The notes: generated by a model not told the origin, from the sequence alone. Positions 1-62,261 are shown, numbered from the stretch's first letter. The stretch: 64,000 nt of DNA from Portunus trituberculatus (GCF_017591435.1 NC_059272.1:2377292-2441291); one strand, 5' to 3'. Numbers and translations: made by a program.

Positions 1-294
1 GATAAATAGGTGGACAGATAGGAGTATGTTGCATTAAAATGTATGGATGAGATCAAATGTCAACTCCTCTCATTGCTATTCCTATTTTATGGAGCTCTAA
101 GAAACTGATTTCAACTACAAAACAATGTAAAAAGGATAGTTCATGAAAATATAGAGGAACCCAATGTCAAAAATTCATAACCTCTGGGTCTTGTCTGCAC
201 TTCGAGTAGAGGTGGTAGTATGCGATACCTTAAACAGACAATATCAGCTTTGAAACCTCCAGACTGGATTATGACCATGAAAGTTTTACCAGTA
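1..294. other. Unassigned, no feature seen
   Basis: AT-rich sequence with no splice-flanked coding segment or repeat that I recognise. It is either ENGASE intron or 5' flank. It ends at the TA dinucleotide (293-294) that is the left target duplication of the Tigger-like element. Confidence 0.5.
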
Positions 295-1186
295 CAGGCA
301 ACCCCTGCTTAACGAAGGGGTTACGTTCCTAAAAAAAACCTTCATTAAGCAAAATTTCGTTAAGCAAACCAATTATAACAAGTTTAACCCCTGACTTGAA
401 CTTCCATTGGGAGTAAACAAAGCGAGAATGCATAATAGTACAGTGAAAGGTTTAATGAAAGTAAAAATTAGGAAGTTAAACATTTAGGCAGTTTGATTTA
501 AGTCATTATAATGTACACTAATGTATGTAACTTTATAATGTTGATGATCTTAAATTTATGAAGGGAGGGAGAATGAAACAGGAAAGACACTAACCGGCAA
601 CCTGTGGAATGTAAACAAAGGGCGCATCATTGTATCACATGCAAAATTTATGTACCACATTTCCACAAGGCTTTCCATTTTATCCATTGTAGAGTAACGA
701 GTTCAGGTGGTTCTTTTAGCTTGCAAGGAAGATACGGTCTCACCAACCTTCTTAAAATAGTAGAGACAGTAGACGGAGTCAAGATGGTGGCGAGCAATGC
801 TATTAGTTTTCTCACCTCTTGTGTCTGTGAATAATATCCAGCTTCACTTCGAGAGTAAGAGACTTCCTGGTCTTCTTAGCACCGCTAGGCGACATTGCAG
901 GGCGTTTTGGTGGTAAGTTAGCGAGGGAAGATGAGCTGCTGCTGACGCTGTTATTGTTTTGAACGAGGAGTGAGTGGTGCGCGTGTTGTCCACGAGAGGC
1001 ACTGGTGTATTCAAAAGCCTGTCAGCTTGTGCGATACAGCGGGGCTTTCAAACTTGAAAAAATTATCTGGATAAAACTTCGTTAAAGCGAGTTTGGTGTT
1101 CGTTAAACGAGCAGATGGTAGTAAAATGAAACCTTCATTGTAGCGAAATTTTGTTGTGTGAACCTTCGTTAAGCTGGGGTTGGCTG
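295..1186 (-). mobile_element. Tigger/pogo-like DNA transposon, non-autonomous, both ends present
   Basis: The left end CAGGCAACCCCTGCTTAACG is inverted at the right end (AACCTTCGTTAAGC...GGGGTTGGCTG) with a few mismatches, and TA flanks both sides (293-294, 1187-1188), as expected for pogo/Tigger elements. On the - strand from about 895 a short reading frame starts MSPS..KKTRKSLTLEVKLD and continues into a helix-turn-helix-like segment typical of the Tigger/CENP-B N-terminus; the catalytic part is absent. The 892-bp length fits an internally deleted derivative that would need a transposase in trans. A second, left-truncated copy lies at 18000-18829. Confidence 0.85.
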
Positions 1187-1188
1187 TA

Positions 1189-1859
1189 GTGTAAAATTGT
1201 ATCAGCGATGATGGTGGATATCGCGCTGCTGTCTATCGCTGCAGTTTCTCAGCATGGCGTAATGTAAGTGAAGGAAGGTTACGCCGGCTCAGTACGCATA
1301 CTGAGGGTTTACGCGATAGGCTGTCGGGTTATCACGGCAAGCGTCTTTAGTTCTATATTTTTATCCACAAGCTATCAAAATCATTCTCATTAAATAGTTA
1401 GTAATTCCTCTTGCACGTCAAGGAGTAGAAAAAGAAAAAAAAAGATTGCAAACTAGCTTTTTATTTTTTCTCTGGGGAAGGGGAGAGTCAGGTTACCAGG
1501 CAGGCACGCACGTGCAAATCGACTCACTTTCTAGTCGCCACAACGGAAGTACACACTGACATTTCCTTGTTTTTCTGTGTGTTGTGTAGCAAAAAAAGTC
1601 TCCACATTTAGTGATCTTCAATAAATAAGTGGAGCTTGGGGCAGTAACTCAAATAAAATGCTGTCTCATCTTATGTTTCTTCTCACCACTCACTGTTAGA
1701 TTGGGTATCTCGAGAGGACGTAACAGTAAATATTATGTAAGTTACCAGTCTCATTTTCACTTTTATAACCATCACCTTTACTGTATTTATTTACTTACAA
1801 CATAATCACCTACAGAGATCTTCATTTCTGTTGTTTGTCACACCCCCCTCCCCCGACAC

Positions 1860-1894
<35 letters not shown>

Positions 1895-2695
1895 GTGGAA
1901 TCATGCATTAAATTAAATTGAAAATTGTTATTTAATTTTCCTCGAATTAATGAAAGATATGGCAACATGGCACAGATTATCAGCCTCACCTTGTGGGCCA
2001 GTACAATTCAGTTTTACTGTAACCTAGTAATGCCCTACCCTGGTTGGCACGCTACCCTCCAAGGGCATTTTATGGAGGGCTTGCACATTTCCCACGGAAT
2101 TTCTTATTTGTTAGAGACTAGACATGTTTATCCTCAACCATTTGACAGCCAGGCATAATAATGATTAATTCATTGATGAGTTATGTTAGTTTTGTATGAA
2201 AGCAGGTGGTGCAGTGACTAACGCTGACATTCATGTGTACTATTGAAACCATTAGCAGACCTCACTATCTAGTTCTCTCTGGCACGCACACAACAGTGGA
2301 AAGGTACTGGCGGAAAAATTTGAACTTTGACTTGTGATTTCCACTCTCTGTTTATGTGTTATGGGACTTAACACGGGACATAATGATGCTACCTGCCTTG
2401 TGCACAGACCCTCCAGTACTCTATATCCAGCCAGTAGAAATTTTGAATACTATGTTTACACTGAATGCTCTGTAACTTGGTGACTTAAGAGCTGGTCTAT
2501 TGTTAGGCATCAATTACACTTAGTATTCAGGTACCATTGTACATTATAGTTTACAGTAGCAAGCTAGGAGTCATGTGAACACAATGCATTCAGCACTTCC
2601 CAAGCAACACCATTATGAGATTGTTATCAGATTTTGGTCTCTGAAAGGAAACCTGCCAAATTAAGCATGTAGCAAAGTGTTTGGAGATCTAGCAT
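1189..2695. other. Unassigned intron or flank, poly(T) tract
   Basis: No coding exon could be supported here. I looked for the GH85 segment that should precede the exon at 2951 (a region rich in aromatic residues ending before TFITEW) and did not find it. The region holds a poly(T) run at 1862-1892. The reading frame of 77 codons starting at 1925 has no recognisable domain. Confidence 0.4.
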
Positions 2696-2800
2696 TAAGA
2701 ACATAGGAAAATAAGAGAAATTATAAGAAGTCATTTGGCCAACACATGGCAGCCCCTGTTTTAAACATAGCTAGTAACTATTTTCAGCTGTTGTATCCAT
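2696..2800 (-). mobile_element. CR1-like LINE 3'-end fragment
   Basis: The stretch AAGAACATAGGAAAATAAG followed by a GGC..ACATGGCAGCCCC segment matches, in reverse orientation, the 3' end seen at 36069-36130 (CACATGTAGGCCTGATGGCC...CTTATGTTC) and at 57281-57376. It is a short 5'-truncated copy with no coding sequence. Confidence 0.55.
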
Positions 2801-2950
2801 CCATAAAGTTGTTTATTTTTTCTTATTGACACCACTAGCAACCAGATTGACTTGTTCCATTCATCTACTACTCTGAGAAGCAATTCTTTTTTAATTTTTT
2901 TAAATCTAACTTTTTCCAGCTTGAACTGTTGTTTATCACTTTTCTACCAG

Positions 2951-34683
<31,733 letters not shown>

Positions 34684-35026
34684 TTTTTGGCCATACGTAT
34701 GAAAGAAATGAGGGAGGGTGAAGCCTCAGACATACGTAGGTTAGGAAGGGGCAATGTGCCCTCCACGTAAAGTCATGAGCTGGGCTTAATGCTTTTGCAG
34801 TACACACACAGTGATTGTAACATCATTACATATTTTTAGTACTGTCATTATTTTGTGTATCATTATTTTTCTACGTGTGGGGCAGCATTGTCTGTTATCA
34901 GTCTTACTCTGCCTCATGCTTGGTCTCCTGGATTGGTTTGACTTGCATTACTACTTATGTGTTCTTAGTCTGCTGTTAGGTTAGGAAGGGAACCAAGAGT
35001 TCAAGGTAGGAGGATCATCACCATTG
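34684..35026 (+). other. Unassigned, possible ENGASE 3' UTR
   Basis: Unique sequence with no AATAAA seen close by. It borders a decayed LINE. Confidence 0.4.
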
Positions 35027-36135
35027 TCCAGCTTTTACAGTAAAGTTCATGAGATGGCAGATAATGGAGATAGTTATGATATCCTATACCTGGGTTGTAG
35101 TAAATCATTTGACAAGGTACCCAATCATAGGCTCTTGAGAAACATTGGGTGTATGGGACAGAGTGAGAAGTATTTGGCTGAATAAAATCATGACTAGGCA
35201 ATAAGCAACAGTTATTAATAAACTGCTCCAGTTTTGAGTGTGGTTGATTAATTCTTGGGGTGCCACAAGGATAAATTTTAGGGCCATTGTTATTTTTTAT
35301 GCATATTAATGAATTGGATAGTGGAATTAGTAAATTTGCAGATGACACGATGATAGGTAGATTGATTAGGTGAGATTTGGATACCATCAGTTTGCAGGCA
35401 GATGTGGATAGGATGAATGAATGGACAGAAAGATGGCAAATGCAGTGTAACATTAAAAAAACATGAGTATAGGTACACAATAAGCCACGAAGCCATGATA
35501 ATTTTAGTACCGTAATGAGAAAGTTATAGGAGTTATTGTTAGCTCCAATCTGGGTTTCAGAAAACAATACATAGAGGAGAAAAATAAGGCAAATAGAGTA
35601 CTCAGATTAATTTTTAGGAATTTTAAAAGCAGAATTCTTGAAGTAATTTTAAAGTTATATTTGGCACTGGTCAGACTGTATCTAGATTATGCTGTACAGT
35701 TATGGTCCCGACATTACAGGAACGATATAGGTCTACTAGAATTACTAAAAGGATACAAGGAATGAGGTACATTCCCTATGAAATGAGATTGAAGCAGTTA
35801 AATTTGCATTCCTTAGATGGTATGATAGAAGTATTTAAGTGGTATAGGGGTTTTAACAAAGAAGACATAGGCAAACTTTTTTGGATCAGATGCCAAAATA
35901 AAACCAGAAATAATGGATTCAAGAAAATGGGAAGGAATTGGTTCTCAGATAGAATAGCTGAAGAATGGAGTGGACTCAGTAATCAGATTGTTAGTGCAAA
36001 TTCAATAGGGAGTCTCAAAAGAAGATAAGACAGATATATGGATGGGGATGATAGGTGGAAATAGGAGGCACATATGTTCATGATTGCCACATGTAGGCCT
36101 GATGGCCTCTTACAGCTTCTTATGTTTTCTTATGT
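35027..36135 (+). mobile_element. CR1-like LINE, second family, decayed RT and 3' end
   Basis: Fragments in different frames: YDILYLGCSKSFDKVPNHR near 35075, a GVPQG-like block near 35258, KFADDTM near 35335, and KLYLALVRLYLDYAVQLWS near 35652. The 3' end reads CACATGTAGGCCTGATGGCC ... TTCTTATGTTTTCTTATG, a short tandem tail. Many stops are present. The same family is found at 2696-2800, 57281-57376 and 59035-59460. Confidence 0.8.
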
Positions 36136-36956
36136 TCATATTCATCTGAAGATGATTGGAAGGCATAAGAGTCACATATCACTGCTAAAAGATTTTGCCT
36201 GTCAATTTCCTACTTTATTACTTATTGTTTCATTAATATTTTGATACATAATGCATTTAGCAGTGTTAGTCATAAGGAATAATCCCTCTTTTTGCTGAAA
36301 ATTGCTGTGAGTGCAATGTTGTACATGTTGTAGGTGGGGCTGAAACTAATTATTTGATTTTCTCTTTTTATAGGATTTTTTTCTGAATGTGAGTTTTTAG
36401 AATTTATTTTAAATTGGTTGTTTATTGATAAAGTTTGTACTCAGACTTTCTACTTTATGTTGTGTGAAATGTGCATTACATACACTGAGGCTGGGCTGGA
36501 GAAACACTGCCACTGCACTTGCTGTATGTTACTGAAAGGTGACTAGAAGGGACAGAGTGACTAGGAACCCCCTCTTGTATTGCTATACCTGCAGTGAAAC
36601 AAGGTGCTGTAAACATCTTGCCTCAATTAGTCCCCTTGTCAGAGAGGTCACCCAGATATGTAGAGATAGTTTTGTTGTTATTGTTATTGTTTGTAATCTT
36701 TTATATAGCTATTATATTATATGACTTCTGATTTTCTTCTAAGTACAGTGACTCTCACTGTAAGAAAAAGTGTACAGATAATAAAATATAATTATCCTTT
36801 TATTAAGGCACTTTTAAGGAACTATTCTTAACCTGTGCCTTGTAATTCAGTCTTAGATTTAAGGAGGAACACAATGTCATCAGTGACATTTAGTGATGAA
36901 GTACTTGATGCACAATATACTGACAGCCTAAGTGTGTCCCATACAGGCTCTTGAAG
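36136..36956. other. Unassigned intergenic sequence
   Basis: Nothing recognised beyond AT-rich sequence. An AATAAA hexamer is present at 36780-36785, with no further support as a poly(A) signal. Confidence 0.5.
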
Positions 36957-36964
36957 TGCTAGTG

Positions 36965-37318
36965 CAGTGGTTCCTAACCTATGGTATGTGTACCACCAGT
37001 GGTGCACGAAGGCCTTCCTGGTGGTATGTGAGCACTTTCGGGATCATATGTGATTTGTAGTTAAATTAATTCATTTCCAAAAAAAAATGCTTATTGCCTT
37101 ACACAAGATAATCTGGGATCAGTCAGCTGGTGGAGAAGAAACAGATGCATCCCTCACATTAAATTGAGTTGCATTCCATCCTGTTAGTTCATTTGTGTGT
37201 TCTACTTGTGAATAAAATTACACTTACTGGAATTGAATTTTTCGGGAACCAGGTGATATGTGGGGACTGTACCACACCCTCAAATGGTACTTGCTCAGGA
37301 AAAGTTTGGGAACCACTG
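36965..37318. mobile_element. hAT-type MITE
   Basis: The left end CAGTGGTTCCTAACC and right end GTTTGGGAACCACTG are inverted repeats with few mismatches. The flanking 8-mers TGCTAGTG and TTTTAGTG agree at 6 of 8 positions, consistent with an aged 8-bp target duplication. There is no coding capacity in 354 bp. Confidence 0.8.
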
Positions 37319-37520
37319 TTTTAGTGCGTTGGATCAGGGGGAGTGCAACCACCTTGGTTAGGATTGGTTTCTAATTAGGTCTGGTTATGTTAGGTTAGGC
37401 TAGAATAGTTATAGTGGGGTACAGCCTCCCAATTAAGCTAGGATAGGATGGGATAGGTTTGGTTAGAATAGTGCCCTAGTAAGGGTGGTGCAGCCCCCAC
37501 CCCTTCCCAGCAGTTAAGAT
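37319..37520. other. Unassigned, GGTTAGG-rich
   Basis: Repetitive variants of TTAGGTTAGG and GATAGGTTTGGTTAG, a low-complexity pattern common in arthropod DNA. No feature assigned. Confidence 0.4.
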
Positions 37521-37529
37521 AGGTTTTGT

Positions 37530-38480
37530 GATCATAACATAACATAACATAAATAATAGGATAACAAAGGGCCACCAGGGCCAATCTAGGTTATCCTGTA
37601 TCAGTCGCACAGCGACCTCGTCATCAGTACTTAAAGATACACTTACAAGTACACTATACATTATATACTAATTCTAAATATTTGGCCCATTAACAGGGCT
37701 AAGTCCTGCAGCGAATTCCTCTACAATCTGTGATCCCCATGCATGGGGATCATGTCTTGTTTAACTATAGTAAATTTCTTATAAAAACTATCATGCAGCA
37801 CTATACATAATTATAAATCTAATAAATTTAAGTGCTTATCTAATCTGTTTTTAAACATTGTCAAACTAGTGCTATTTACAACCCTCTCTGGCAATGCATT
37901 CCAGAAGTCTACCACCCTATGACTAAAGAAATATTTTCTTATATCTAACCTGCAGCCTTGCTTTCTAATCTTCCTGCCATGATTTCTAGTCCTACTTCCT
38001 CCTCTAAGGTAAAGAAAGATCTCACATCTATGTAGTTTGTATCTGAGAACATTTTGAATAACTATCATATCCCCTCTTATACATCTCCTCTCAAATGAAA
38101 ACATGTTTAATTCCTTTAATCTATCTCTATACTCCAGGCGCTTTAATGCTGGTATCATCCTAGTTGCTCTTCTCTGAACTGCTTCTAACATGTTGATATC
38201 CTGCCTATAATGGGGTGACCAGGCCTGTATGCAATACTCTAAATGGGGCCTAACATAGGAATCATATAAGCTACGCACCACTTCCTTACTTTTATAACTA
38301 ACATTTCTTTTTATAAAACCCAGGATCCTATTTGCCCTATTTCTTGCTTCTAAACATTGCTTTGAAAATTTCATAGTCCTGTCTATCACTACTCCTAAAT
38401 CCTTTCCCTTCTCTACTGCCTCTAGCCAACATCCCTCCATCTCATAGCTAAAGTTTGTGTGTTGAAATAATTTCTTAGCA
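37530..38480 (-). mobile_element. CR1-like LINE, third family, RT thumb and 3' end
   Basis: An open - strand frame 38440-37811 (209 codons) reads KDLGVVIDRTMKFSKQC, YVRPHLEYCIQAWSPHYRQD, VQRRATRMIPALK, LEYRDRLKELNMFSFE and VVDFWNALPERVVNSTSL, the conserved RT C-terminal region. The 3' tail is short TTATG repeats (37534-37552, seen on + as ACATAACATAACATA). Upstream domains are missing. Confidence 0.88.
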
Positions 38481-39069
38481 GATGGTTCACTGGAAGCCGA
38501 ATTTCTCTTAGGTTTTTAGACTTGAGAGATATTTCCCTATGTATATGTATTTTTTTTATTCCAAAGCGAAGCATCTTAGAAATATTTTTTTTTAGTGTTC
38601 CACATTTGTAATAAAGTTTATTGTATTTTCTGTTTTTTATTCATGTAGGTTGAACAGCAGTGTTATTTCAAAGATACTTTGCTGGTATGGCAAGTCTTGG
38701 GAATTGGAGGATTTCTTGAGATTTTTGGGCTGCCATATTTGTCATCACTGTTGATTGCAACACATTGGCACTTCACCTATTCCAGGCCAGCTAGTGATGC
38801 CCAACAAACTGCCAGGAGTATTAGCATGTGTCATCTTGCTATCAGTTAGATGCTATTACTGTGGCAATGACGATCCTCTGTTTAATGCAGCTGAGAAGAG
38901 CACAAAAGTGTTTGATACAGGGTGCATTCTGCAGGGAGTGCAAGGTGCATGCCAAGTCGCTCTGAAATGTATCCCCAGGACCGTATGGATTAATTTATTT
39001 TTCATGTATTGTTCACCAACCAAGTTATGGTACAATAACCGAGACTATTTTGAGCTCAAAATTTTGTTA
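38481..39069. other. Unassigned intergenic sequence
   Basis: Contains a short frame at 38650-38757 weakly reminiscent of the ENGASE C-terminus (see findings), preceded by a TTCATGTAG acceptor-like site. Otherwise nothing recognised. Confidence 0.35.
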
Positions 39070-39120
39070 GGCAACCGAGTTGCTCAAAAAGGGAGGCGTT
39101 TGATAACTGAGGTTTCACTG
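39070..39120 (-). mobile_element. Tigger-type terminal fragment
   Basis: Read in reverse: CAGTGAAACCTCAGTTATCA then AACGCCTCCC and AGCAACTCGGTTGCC, a Tigger-like end with TA outside at 39121. The other end is not found. Confidence 0.5.
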
Positions 39121-39429
39121 TATTCTTGAAATTATATATAAAATCTGCGATTATAGAGCAGCGTAGTGGTCTCGTGATTGAGATGGAAAGATTATACAGG
39201 TCTGTGACAAAAAAAAAAATTTCAGGTTTATTGGGTGTGATCAATATTTAGTAACTGATTTAGAAAATGACAGAGATTGTCCTGCCATGTACAGTTTTCT
39301 CACAAAGTCAATGATTTTCTCTGACTGTTGTACTTTACTTTTTATCCTGATTCAATATCTCCCTGCTCTTTCTTTACAAACCTGTATATGATTGAAAACA
39401 ATGATGGCTTCTAGAAGATGTACAACATG

Positions 39430-39976
39430 ACCAGAGTTTATAATGAAGAAATTTCAGAGAAATCTTATTGACTTTCTAAGAAAATCTAGGTATGCCTACT
39501 TGGGATACCAAGATAGTGCAAGGATATCTCTTAAGGTCTGCTCTATTTGTGTTGAGGAACTTGGACAATGGACAAAATGCATGACAAAGATTTTTTGTTT
39601 TAGGATTCCATTGATATGGAGAGAGCTTAAGAATTACAGCAGTAACTGCTACTTTTGATCATGTAAGGTGCAAGGACAATTTAAAGAGCAGGAAAAAAAT
39701 GTTTATGCAAATCTATCTGCACTGCAACCTGTTGGCCCTGGACCAGATCTTCCAGCTCGATCACCACCAGGAAGCCTTGAAGACATACACTTAAGTTCAG
39801 AAAACAGTAGTAGCAATGATGTTGTAGACCTCAACAGCAGTAAAAGTAATGAACTTCAACTGTTCAACCAATGTGATTTCAATTATTTAGTGAGGAATTT
39901 AGGGGTGGCTCATGAATCGGCAGAGCTTTTAGACTCCATATTTAAATCCAAGAATCTTTTAGCTCTTGATGCATGA
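39430..39976 (+). pseudogene. Decayed fragment of a multicopy arthropod protein family (function unknown)
   Basis: Two frames, 39443-39658 and 39668-39976, together resemble a family I recall from arthropod genomes. That family carries a WTKG..F.IPMVWREP..H..CYFC block followed by an LNDLVRDLGLSKESAELL.SRLK.KNLL block. Here these appear as GQWTKCMTK, RIPLIWRELKNYSSNCYF and FNYLVRNLGVAHESAELLDS..KSKNLL. A stop (TGA at 39656) and a frame change separate them, and the expected downstream part is missing. The family identification is from memory and unverified; its function is unknown to me. Confidence 0.5.
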
Positions 39977-40922
<946 letters not shown>

Positions 40923-40939
40923 ATATTGGTTAACATTGG

Positions 40940-41155
40940 TGTTCCTCAAAGTTCTGTCCTGTCAGTACATGTCACTCACTCTCTCTCTATTATTTATCTT
41001 CTAAACGTAACTTAATGTCTTATCCACCTCTACGCTGATGATATCACCTTATGCTTTTCATGTCTTTTCAGAGATGACCAAACAGGAAGTAGTTAGATTG
41101 CAACCTCACTTCTCACCCAAATTTTGTCCACCTCTCTAATGCAAGAGTTAACTAA
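40940..41155 (+). mobile_element. Jockey/I-like LINE RT fragment, internally deleted
   Basis: GVPQSSVLS near 40944 and HLYADDITL near 41025 are RT blocks. They are followed after a deletion by the 3' coding segment CTCTCTAATGCAAGAGTTAA, the same sequence that occurs at 24756. The segment is interrupted at 41156 by the inverted-repeat element and resumes at 42672. Confidence 0.75.
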
Positions 41156-42671
41156 AGTCTGTTCACTTTAGTCTGAGCCGTGAAGCCGAGCCTCATTTGA
41201 AAGGAGGCTGCTGATTGGCTGGCCCCCTCTCTCACTCACGTTGTGTTGAAAGGCTGCGTCATGAATGCTTTGTGGTACATGCTTTTGTTTTATTCGTTAT
41301 ATCTCATCTTATACACATAACAGACAGTTTCCGTTGGTACCGTTACACTTAACAGTAAATGCAGAAGCTTTGATACTCGGGGAAAAACAATTAATAAGCA
41401 ACTATAAAGAAGTTTTAGCAAGTTGAAGTGGAAAACTTATCGCGACATCTTTATAACATGGTTTACTTATCATCATATCCTTTGGATATATTTAAAGGAA
41501 TGCTGTTATAAATTATTGCATTTCATAAAAGAATGTCTCCTGAACGGTATGCAACTTCCAAATTATAGTTAAAAGATAATGTAAGTGAATTACATAATTA
41601 TTTATGAGACGGTGTCACTGGCGGTGACGGGCAAGTGATGGTGGGCAGCAATACCAGGAGGTGAGGATGGAGGTAAGGCGAGAGCTGATTGGCTGGCACG
41701 CTCCCAGCTCACTGTGTTGAGAGGCTGTGTACTGACTGCTCTCGTGGTACATGTTTATGTTTTATTCCTTATATCTTGTCTCATGCACATGACAGATAAT
41801 TTCTGTTGGTACCTTTAGCCTGAACAGTGAATGCGGAACTTTCGATACTCAAGGAAAAAATAGCAATATGCAACAATAAAGAAGTTTTGACGAGTTGAAG
41901 TGAAGGCTGCATTGCGATAACTTTATAACACAGTTTATTTATCATCATTTTCTGTGTATATATTATAAGGAATGCTGCTTCAAACTATTGCATTTCATCA
42001 AGGGATGTCTCCTGAAGGTAATGCAACTATCAAATTATAGTTAGAAGATAATGTAAGTGAAATAGAGTATTATTTATGGGAAAGTATGACTCGCGAGGAA
42101 GGGCACGGAGGAGTGGTCGCGGTGGGAGTGTAATCCAGTTATAACTGGATCAAGGTGAACCAGCAGTGTGTCTTCACTGGTGGCACTCTGCCGCGCCCTT
42201 CCTCGCGAGTCATACTTTCCCATAAATAATTATGTAATTCGCTTACATTATCTTTTAACTATAATTAGGAAGTTGCATACCGTTCAGGAGACATTCTTTT
42301 ATGAAATGCAATAATTTGTAACAGCATTCCTTTAAATATATCCAAAAGATATGATGATAAGTAAACCGTGTTATAAAGATGTCGCGAAAAGTTTTCCACT
42401 TCAACTCGCTAAAACTTCTTTATAGTTGCTTATTAATTGTTTTTCCCCGAGTATCAAAGCTTCTGCATTTACTGTTAAGTGTAACGGTACCAACAGAAAC
42501 TGTCTGTTATGTGTATAAGATGAGATAAAACGAATAAAACAAAAGCATGTACCACAAAGCATTCGTGACGCAGCCTTTCAACACAACGTGAGTGAGAGAG
42601 GGGGCCAGCCAATCAGCGGCCTCCTTTCAAATGAGGCTCGGCTTCACAGCTCAGACTAAAGTGAACAGACT
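41156..42671. mobile_element. Foldback-like element with ~450-bp inverted arms
   Basis: 41156-41606 is repeated as its reverse complement at 42221-42671 with roughly 97 percent identity by eye; both arms start AGTCTGTTCACTTTAGTCTG. A second, more diverged direct copy of the arm lies at about 41680-42080 and its end (TATGACTCGCGAGGAAGGGC) pairs with 42193-42220. A perfect 18-bp palindrome, ATCCAGTTATAACTGGAT, is at 42133-42150. There is no coding capacity. It interrupts a jockey/I-like LINE fragment, so it is an insertion. The superfamily is unknown; the target duplication is unclear (flanks AACTA and TAGTA). Confidence 0.85.
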
Positions 42672-42790
42672 ATAGTACTCTCAGTCATTCATCCCTTCCT
42701 CTGGTAAACTCTGAGACTCCCTAAATACTTCTTGATTTTCTCCTACCTATGATCTGAATAATGAACACTCATTTAAGAGAGTGGTTTCAA
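42672..42790 (+). mobile_element. Jockey/I-like LINE fragment, right side of interrupted copy
   Basis: TACTCTCAGTCATTCATCCC then TTCCTCTGGTAAACTCTG continues the LINE C-terminal coding and 3' untranslated sequence cut at 41155. Compare 24790-24900. Confidence 0.75.
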
Positions 42791-42796
42791 ATATCT

Positions 42797-43595
42797 TTTG
42801 TGGGCAGCCTCTCTATCTGTGCATGGTAAACCAAGGTTTGGAAGGCTTAAGTTGAAAAGAAGAGTGAGGAATGTACACCCCCATGCCAGACACTATCCTC
42901 TATTATGCATTCAGCATGCAGTCCCCCCAACTGAAAGAGTCAAAATGCCAGAGGCACCTCTGCTTTTGGGGATCCTGAGGAGGGATTGGAGAAACGACAA
43001 AATATGGATATAAGACTGAGATTAGAGGAGCCCAATGGAGAAGATAGGGCAACAGCATAAGCAGAAGAATTAGAGTTAAGGAGAAGGTAAAGAATGTTGG
43101 ATGTATCTCCAAGACAGTCAGAAATAAGAGTAAGGTGTTGCAACAGTTGCTCTAGGTCATGGGGATAGCAAAATTAAAGGCTAGTTCACCATGATTGTCA
43201 GTGAAGGGAGAGGAAAGACAAAACTGATGATGAACATTGAAATCTCCAAGGATGGAGATCTCCTTGAAGGGATAGAGGGGAGAGGTAGATATAACAGATA
43301 AATTTAGTTAGAGAGTGACTATTGAGTCGAAGCCAGATGGTGGAAAACTCGAAAGATGCAAGAATGCAGGCACGAGAGCAAGTTAAGTCCTTGCGCACAT
43401 AGACGCACCATACAGCTTTAGAACGAAAATGAGCATAGAGAAAGTAGGAGGGAACAGTGAATGGGGTTACTGTCAGTTGCCTCAGAGAGCTGTGTTTCGG
43501 TGAGGAGAGGTGGTGTTCCACGGTTTGAAAATTAGATCTAAGGCCGCATGTTGCAGAAGTAAATGGAGAAAAGTTAATGAGGTGTCTCAAGACAT
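42797..43595 (-). mobile_element. Jockey/I-like LINE endonuclease-region fragment
   Basis: 42797-42895 matches 20950-21062 of the - strand LINE. Further on, the - strand reads ISILGDFNVHHQF near 43240, the conserved GDFN endonuclease block. Frameshifted throughout. Confidence 0.75.
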
Positions 43596-43614
43596 TTAAT
43601 TATGGTCGATACTG

Positions 43615-43615
<1 letters not shown>

Positions 43616-43699
<84 letters not shown>

Positions 43700-43725
43700 T
43701 ATTATTATTATTATTATTATTATTT
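43616..43725 (+). repeat. (AT)n and (ATT)n compound microsatellite
   Basis: TA run 43616-43696 followed by ATT repeats to about 43723. Confidence 0.95.
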
Positions 43726-44460
43726 TTTTCAAAGTCCCGCCAAGAAAACTCGTCGAATCGCAGACTGATGAAAACGTTTGTATAGGTAGCGTATCTCCAT
43801 TTTATAGGTACTGCTGCAGTCTGTTTTGTCAATAGTCCATGTGTTCTGCATAAGGAATATGAAGCTCAAATGTAGTAGTGATCCCTGAAGCAATAATTCT
43901 GGAACATGAACTGAAGCAGAAACACAAAATCTATCACTTCAGACACGGTAAATATAGATTTTTTTCTTCCATTTCCTAAATGAAGTCATTTCTTCCTAGA
44001 TATTCGTGTAAAGAGACAACGGTAATATGAGTTACTATTTTAAAAGTGAATTTTGGATTTTCTCCAGGAAATGATGGCTGCTGATTTATTATGTTGAATA
44101 TAGACATGTTATCGACCACAAGTTAGGATGTTGTTAAAACTTCCCGCAGGAAGCAAAATCACATTTATCGCGGGCAAAAAGGTTATTCTGATAAATTTTT
44201 GGAACGGTGGTTAAACGCCAGTAATGTAAAAGATCACCTTCATCTAAAAAATAAGCAATGGTATCTATGTAACTTTATTCAAAATCTACATTTTTAACTG
44301 TATTTAGTGGCAATATAACAAAATCAAACAACAATGACAAGAATCACTTTTTGCCCTCATGATCCCTGACATGATGAAATGACCGTTCTTCACCACACTA
44401 AAACCTAAATTACTCCCCATAAAAATCAACAAACCCTATAAATTCACTCAAAATAATCCT
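43726..44460. other. Unassigned intergenic sequence upstream of CSN1
   Basis: Nothing recognised. Sequence is AT-rich until about 44480, where GC content rises. Confidence 0.5.
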
Positions 44461-44555
44461 TATAACAACTCTTTAAAAAAAACAGGGGGGACGCAGTAGG
44501 CGGGTTGGCGCCATAATGAGTGTTGTGGCGCAGCCGAGGGTGACCTGGTGCCATA
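44461..44555 (+). promoter_or_regulatory. CSN1: Probable CSN1 5' UTR/promoter-proximal region
   Basis: The region just before the proposed start codon is GC- and CpG-rich compared with its surroundings, and this continues into intron 1 to about 44830. No TATA box or initiator can be defended. The transcription start is unknown. Confidence 0.35.

Positions 44556-62261
<17,706 letters not shown>

Noticed and set aside
1925..2158. An upstream ENGASE exon
   Set aside because: The translation does not contain the expected GH85 segment and there is no convincing acceptor and donor pair.
35001..35567. A 188-codon - strand frame
   Set aside because: It lies antisense to a decayed + strand LINE RT and encodes nothing recognisable.
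38650..38850. An additional ENGASE exon
   Set aside because: Only a weak resemblance in one frame, no phase-compatible donor in the previous exon, and no clear downstream donor. Kept only as a possibility in the findings.
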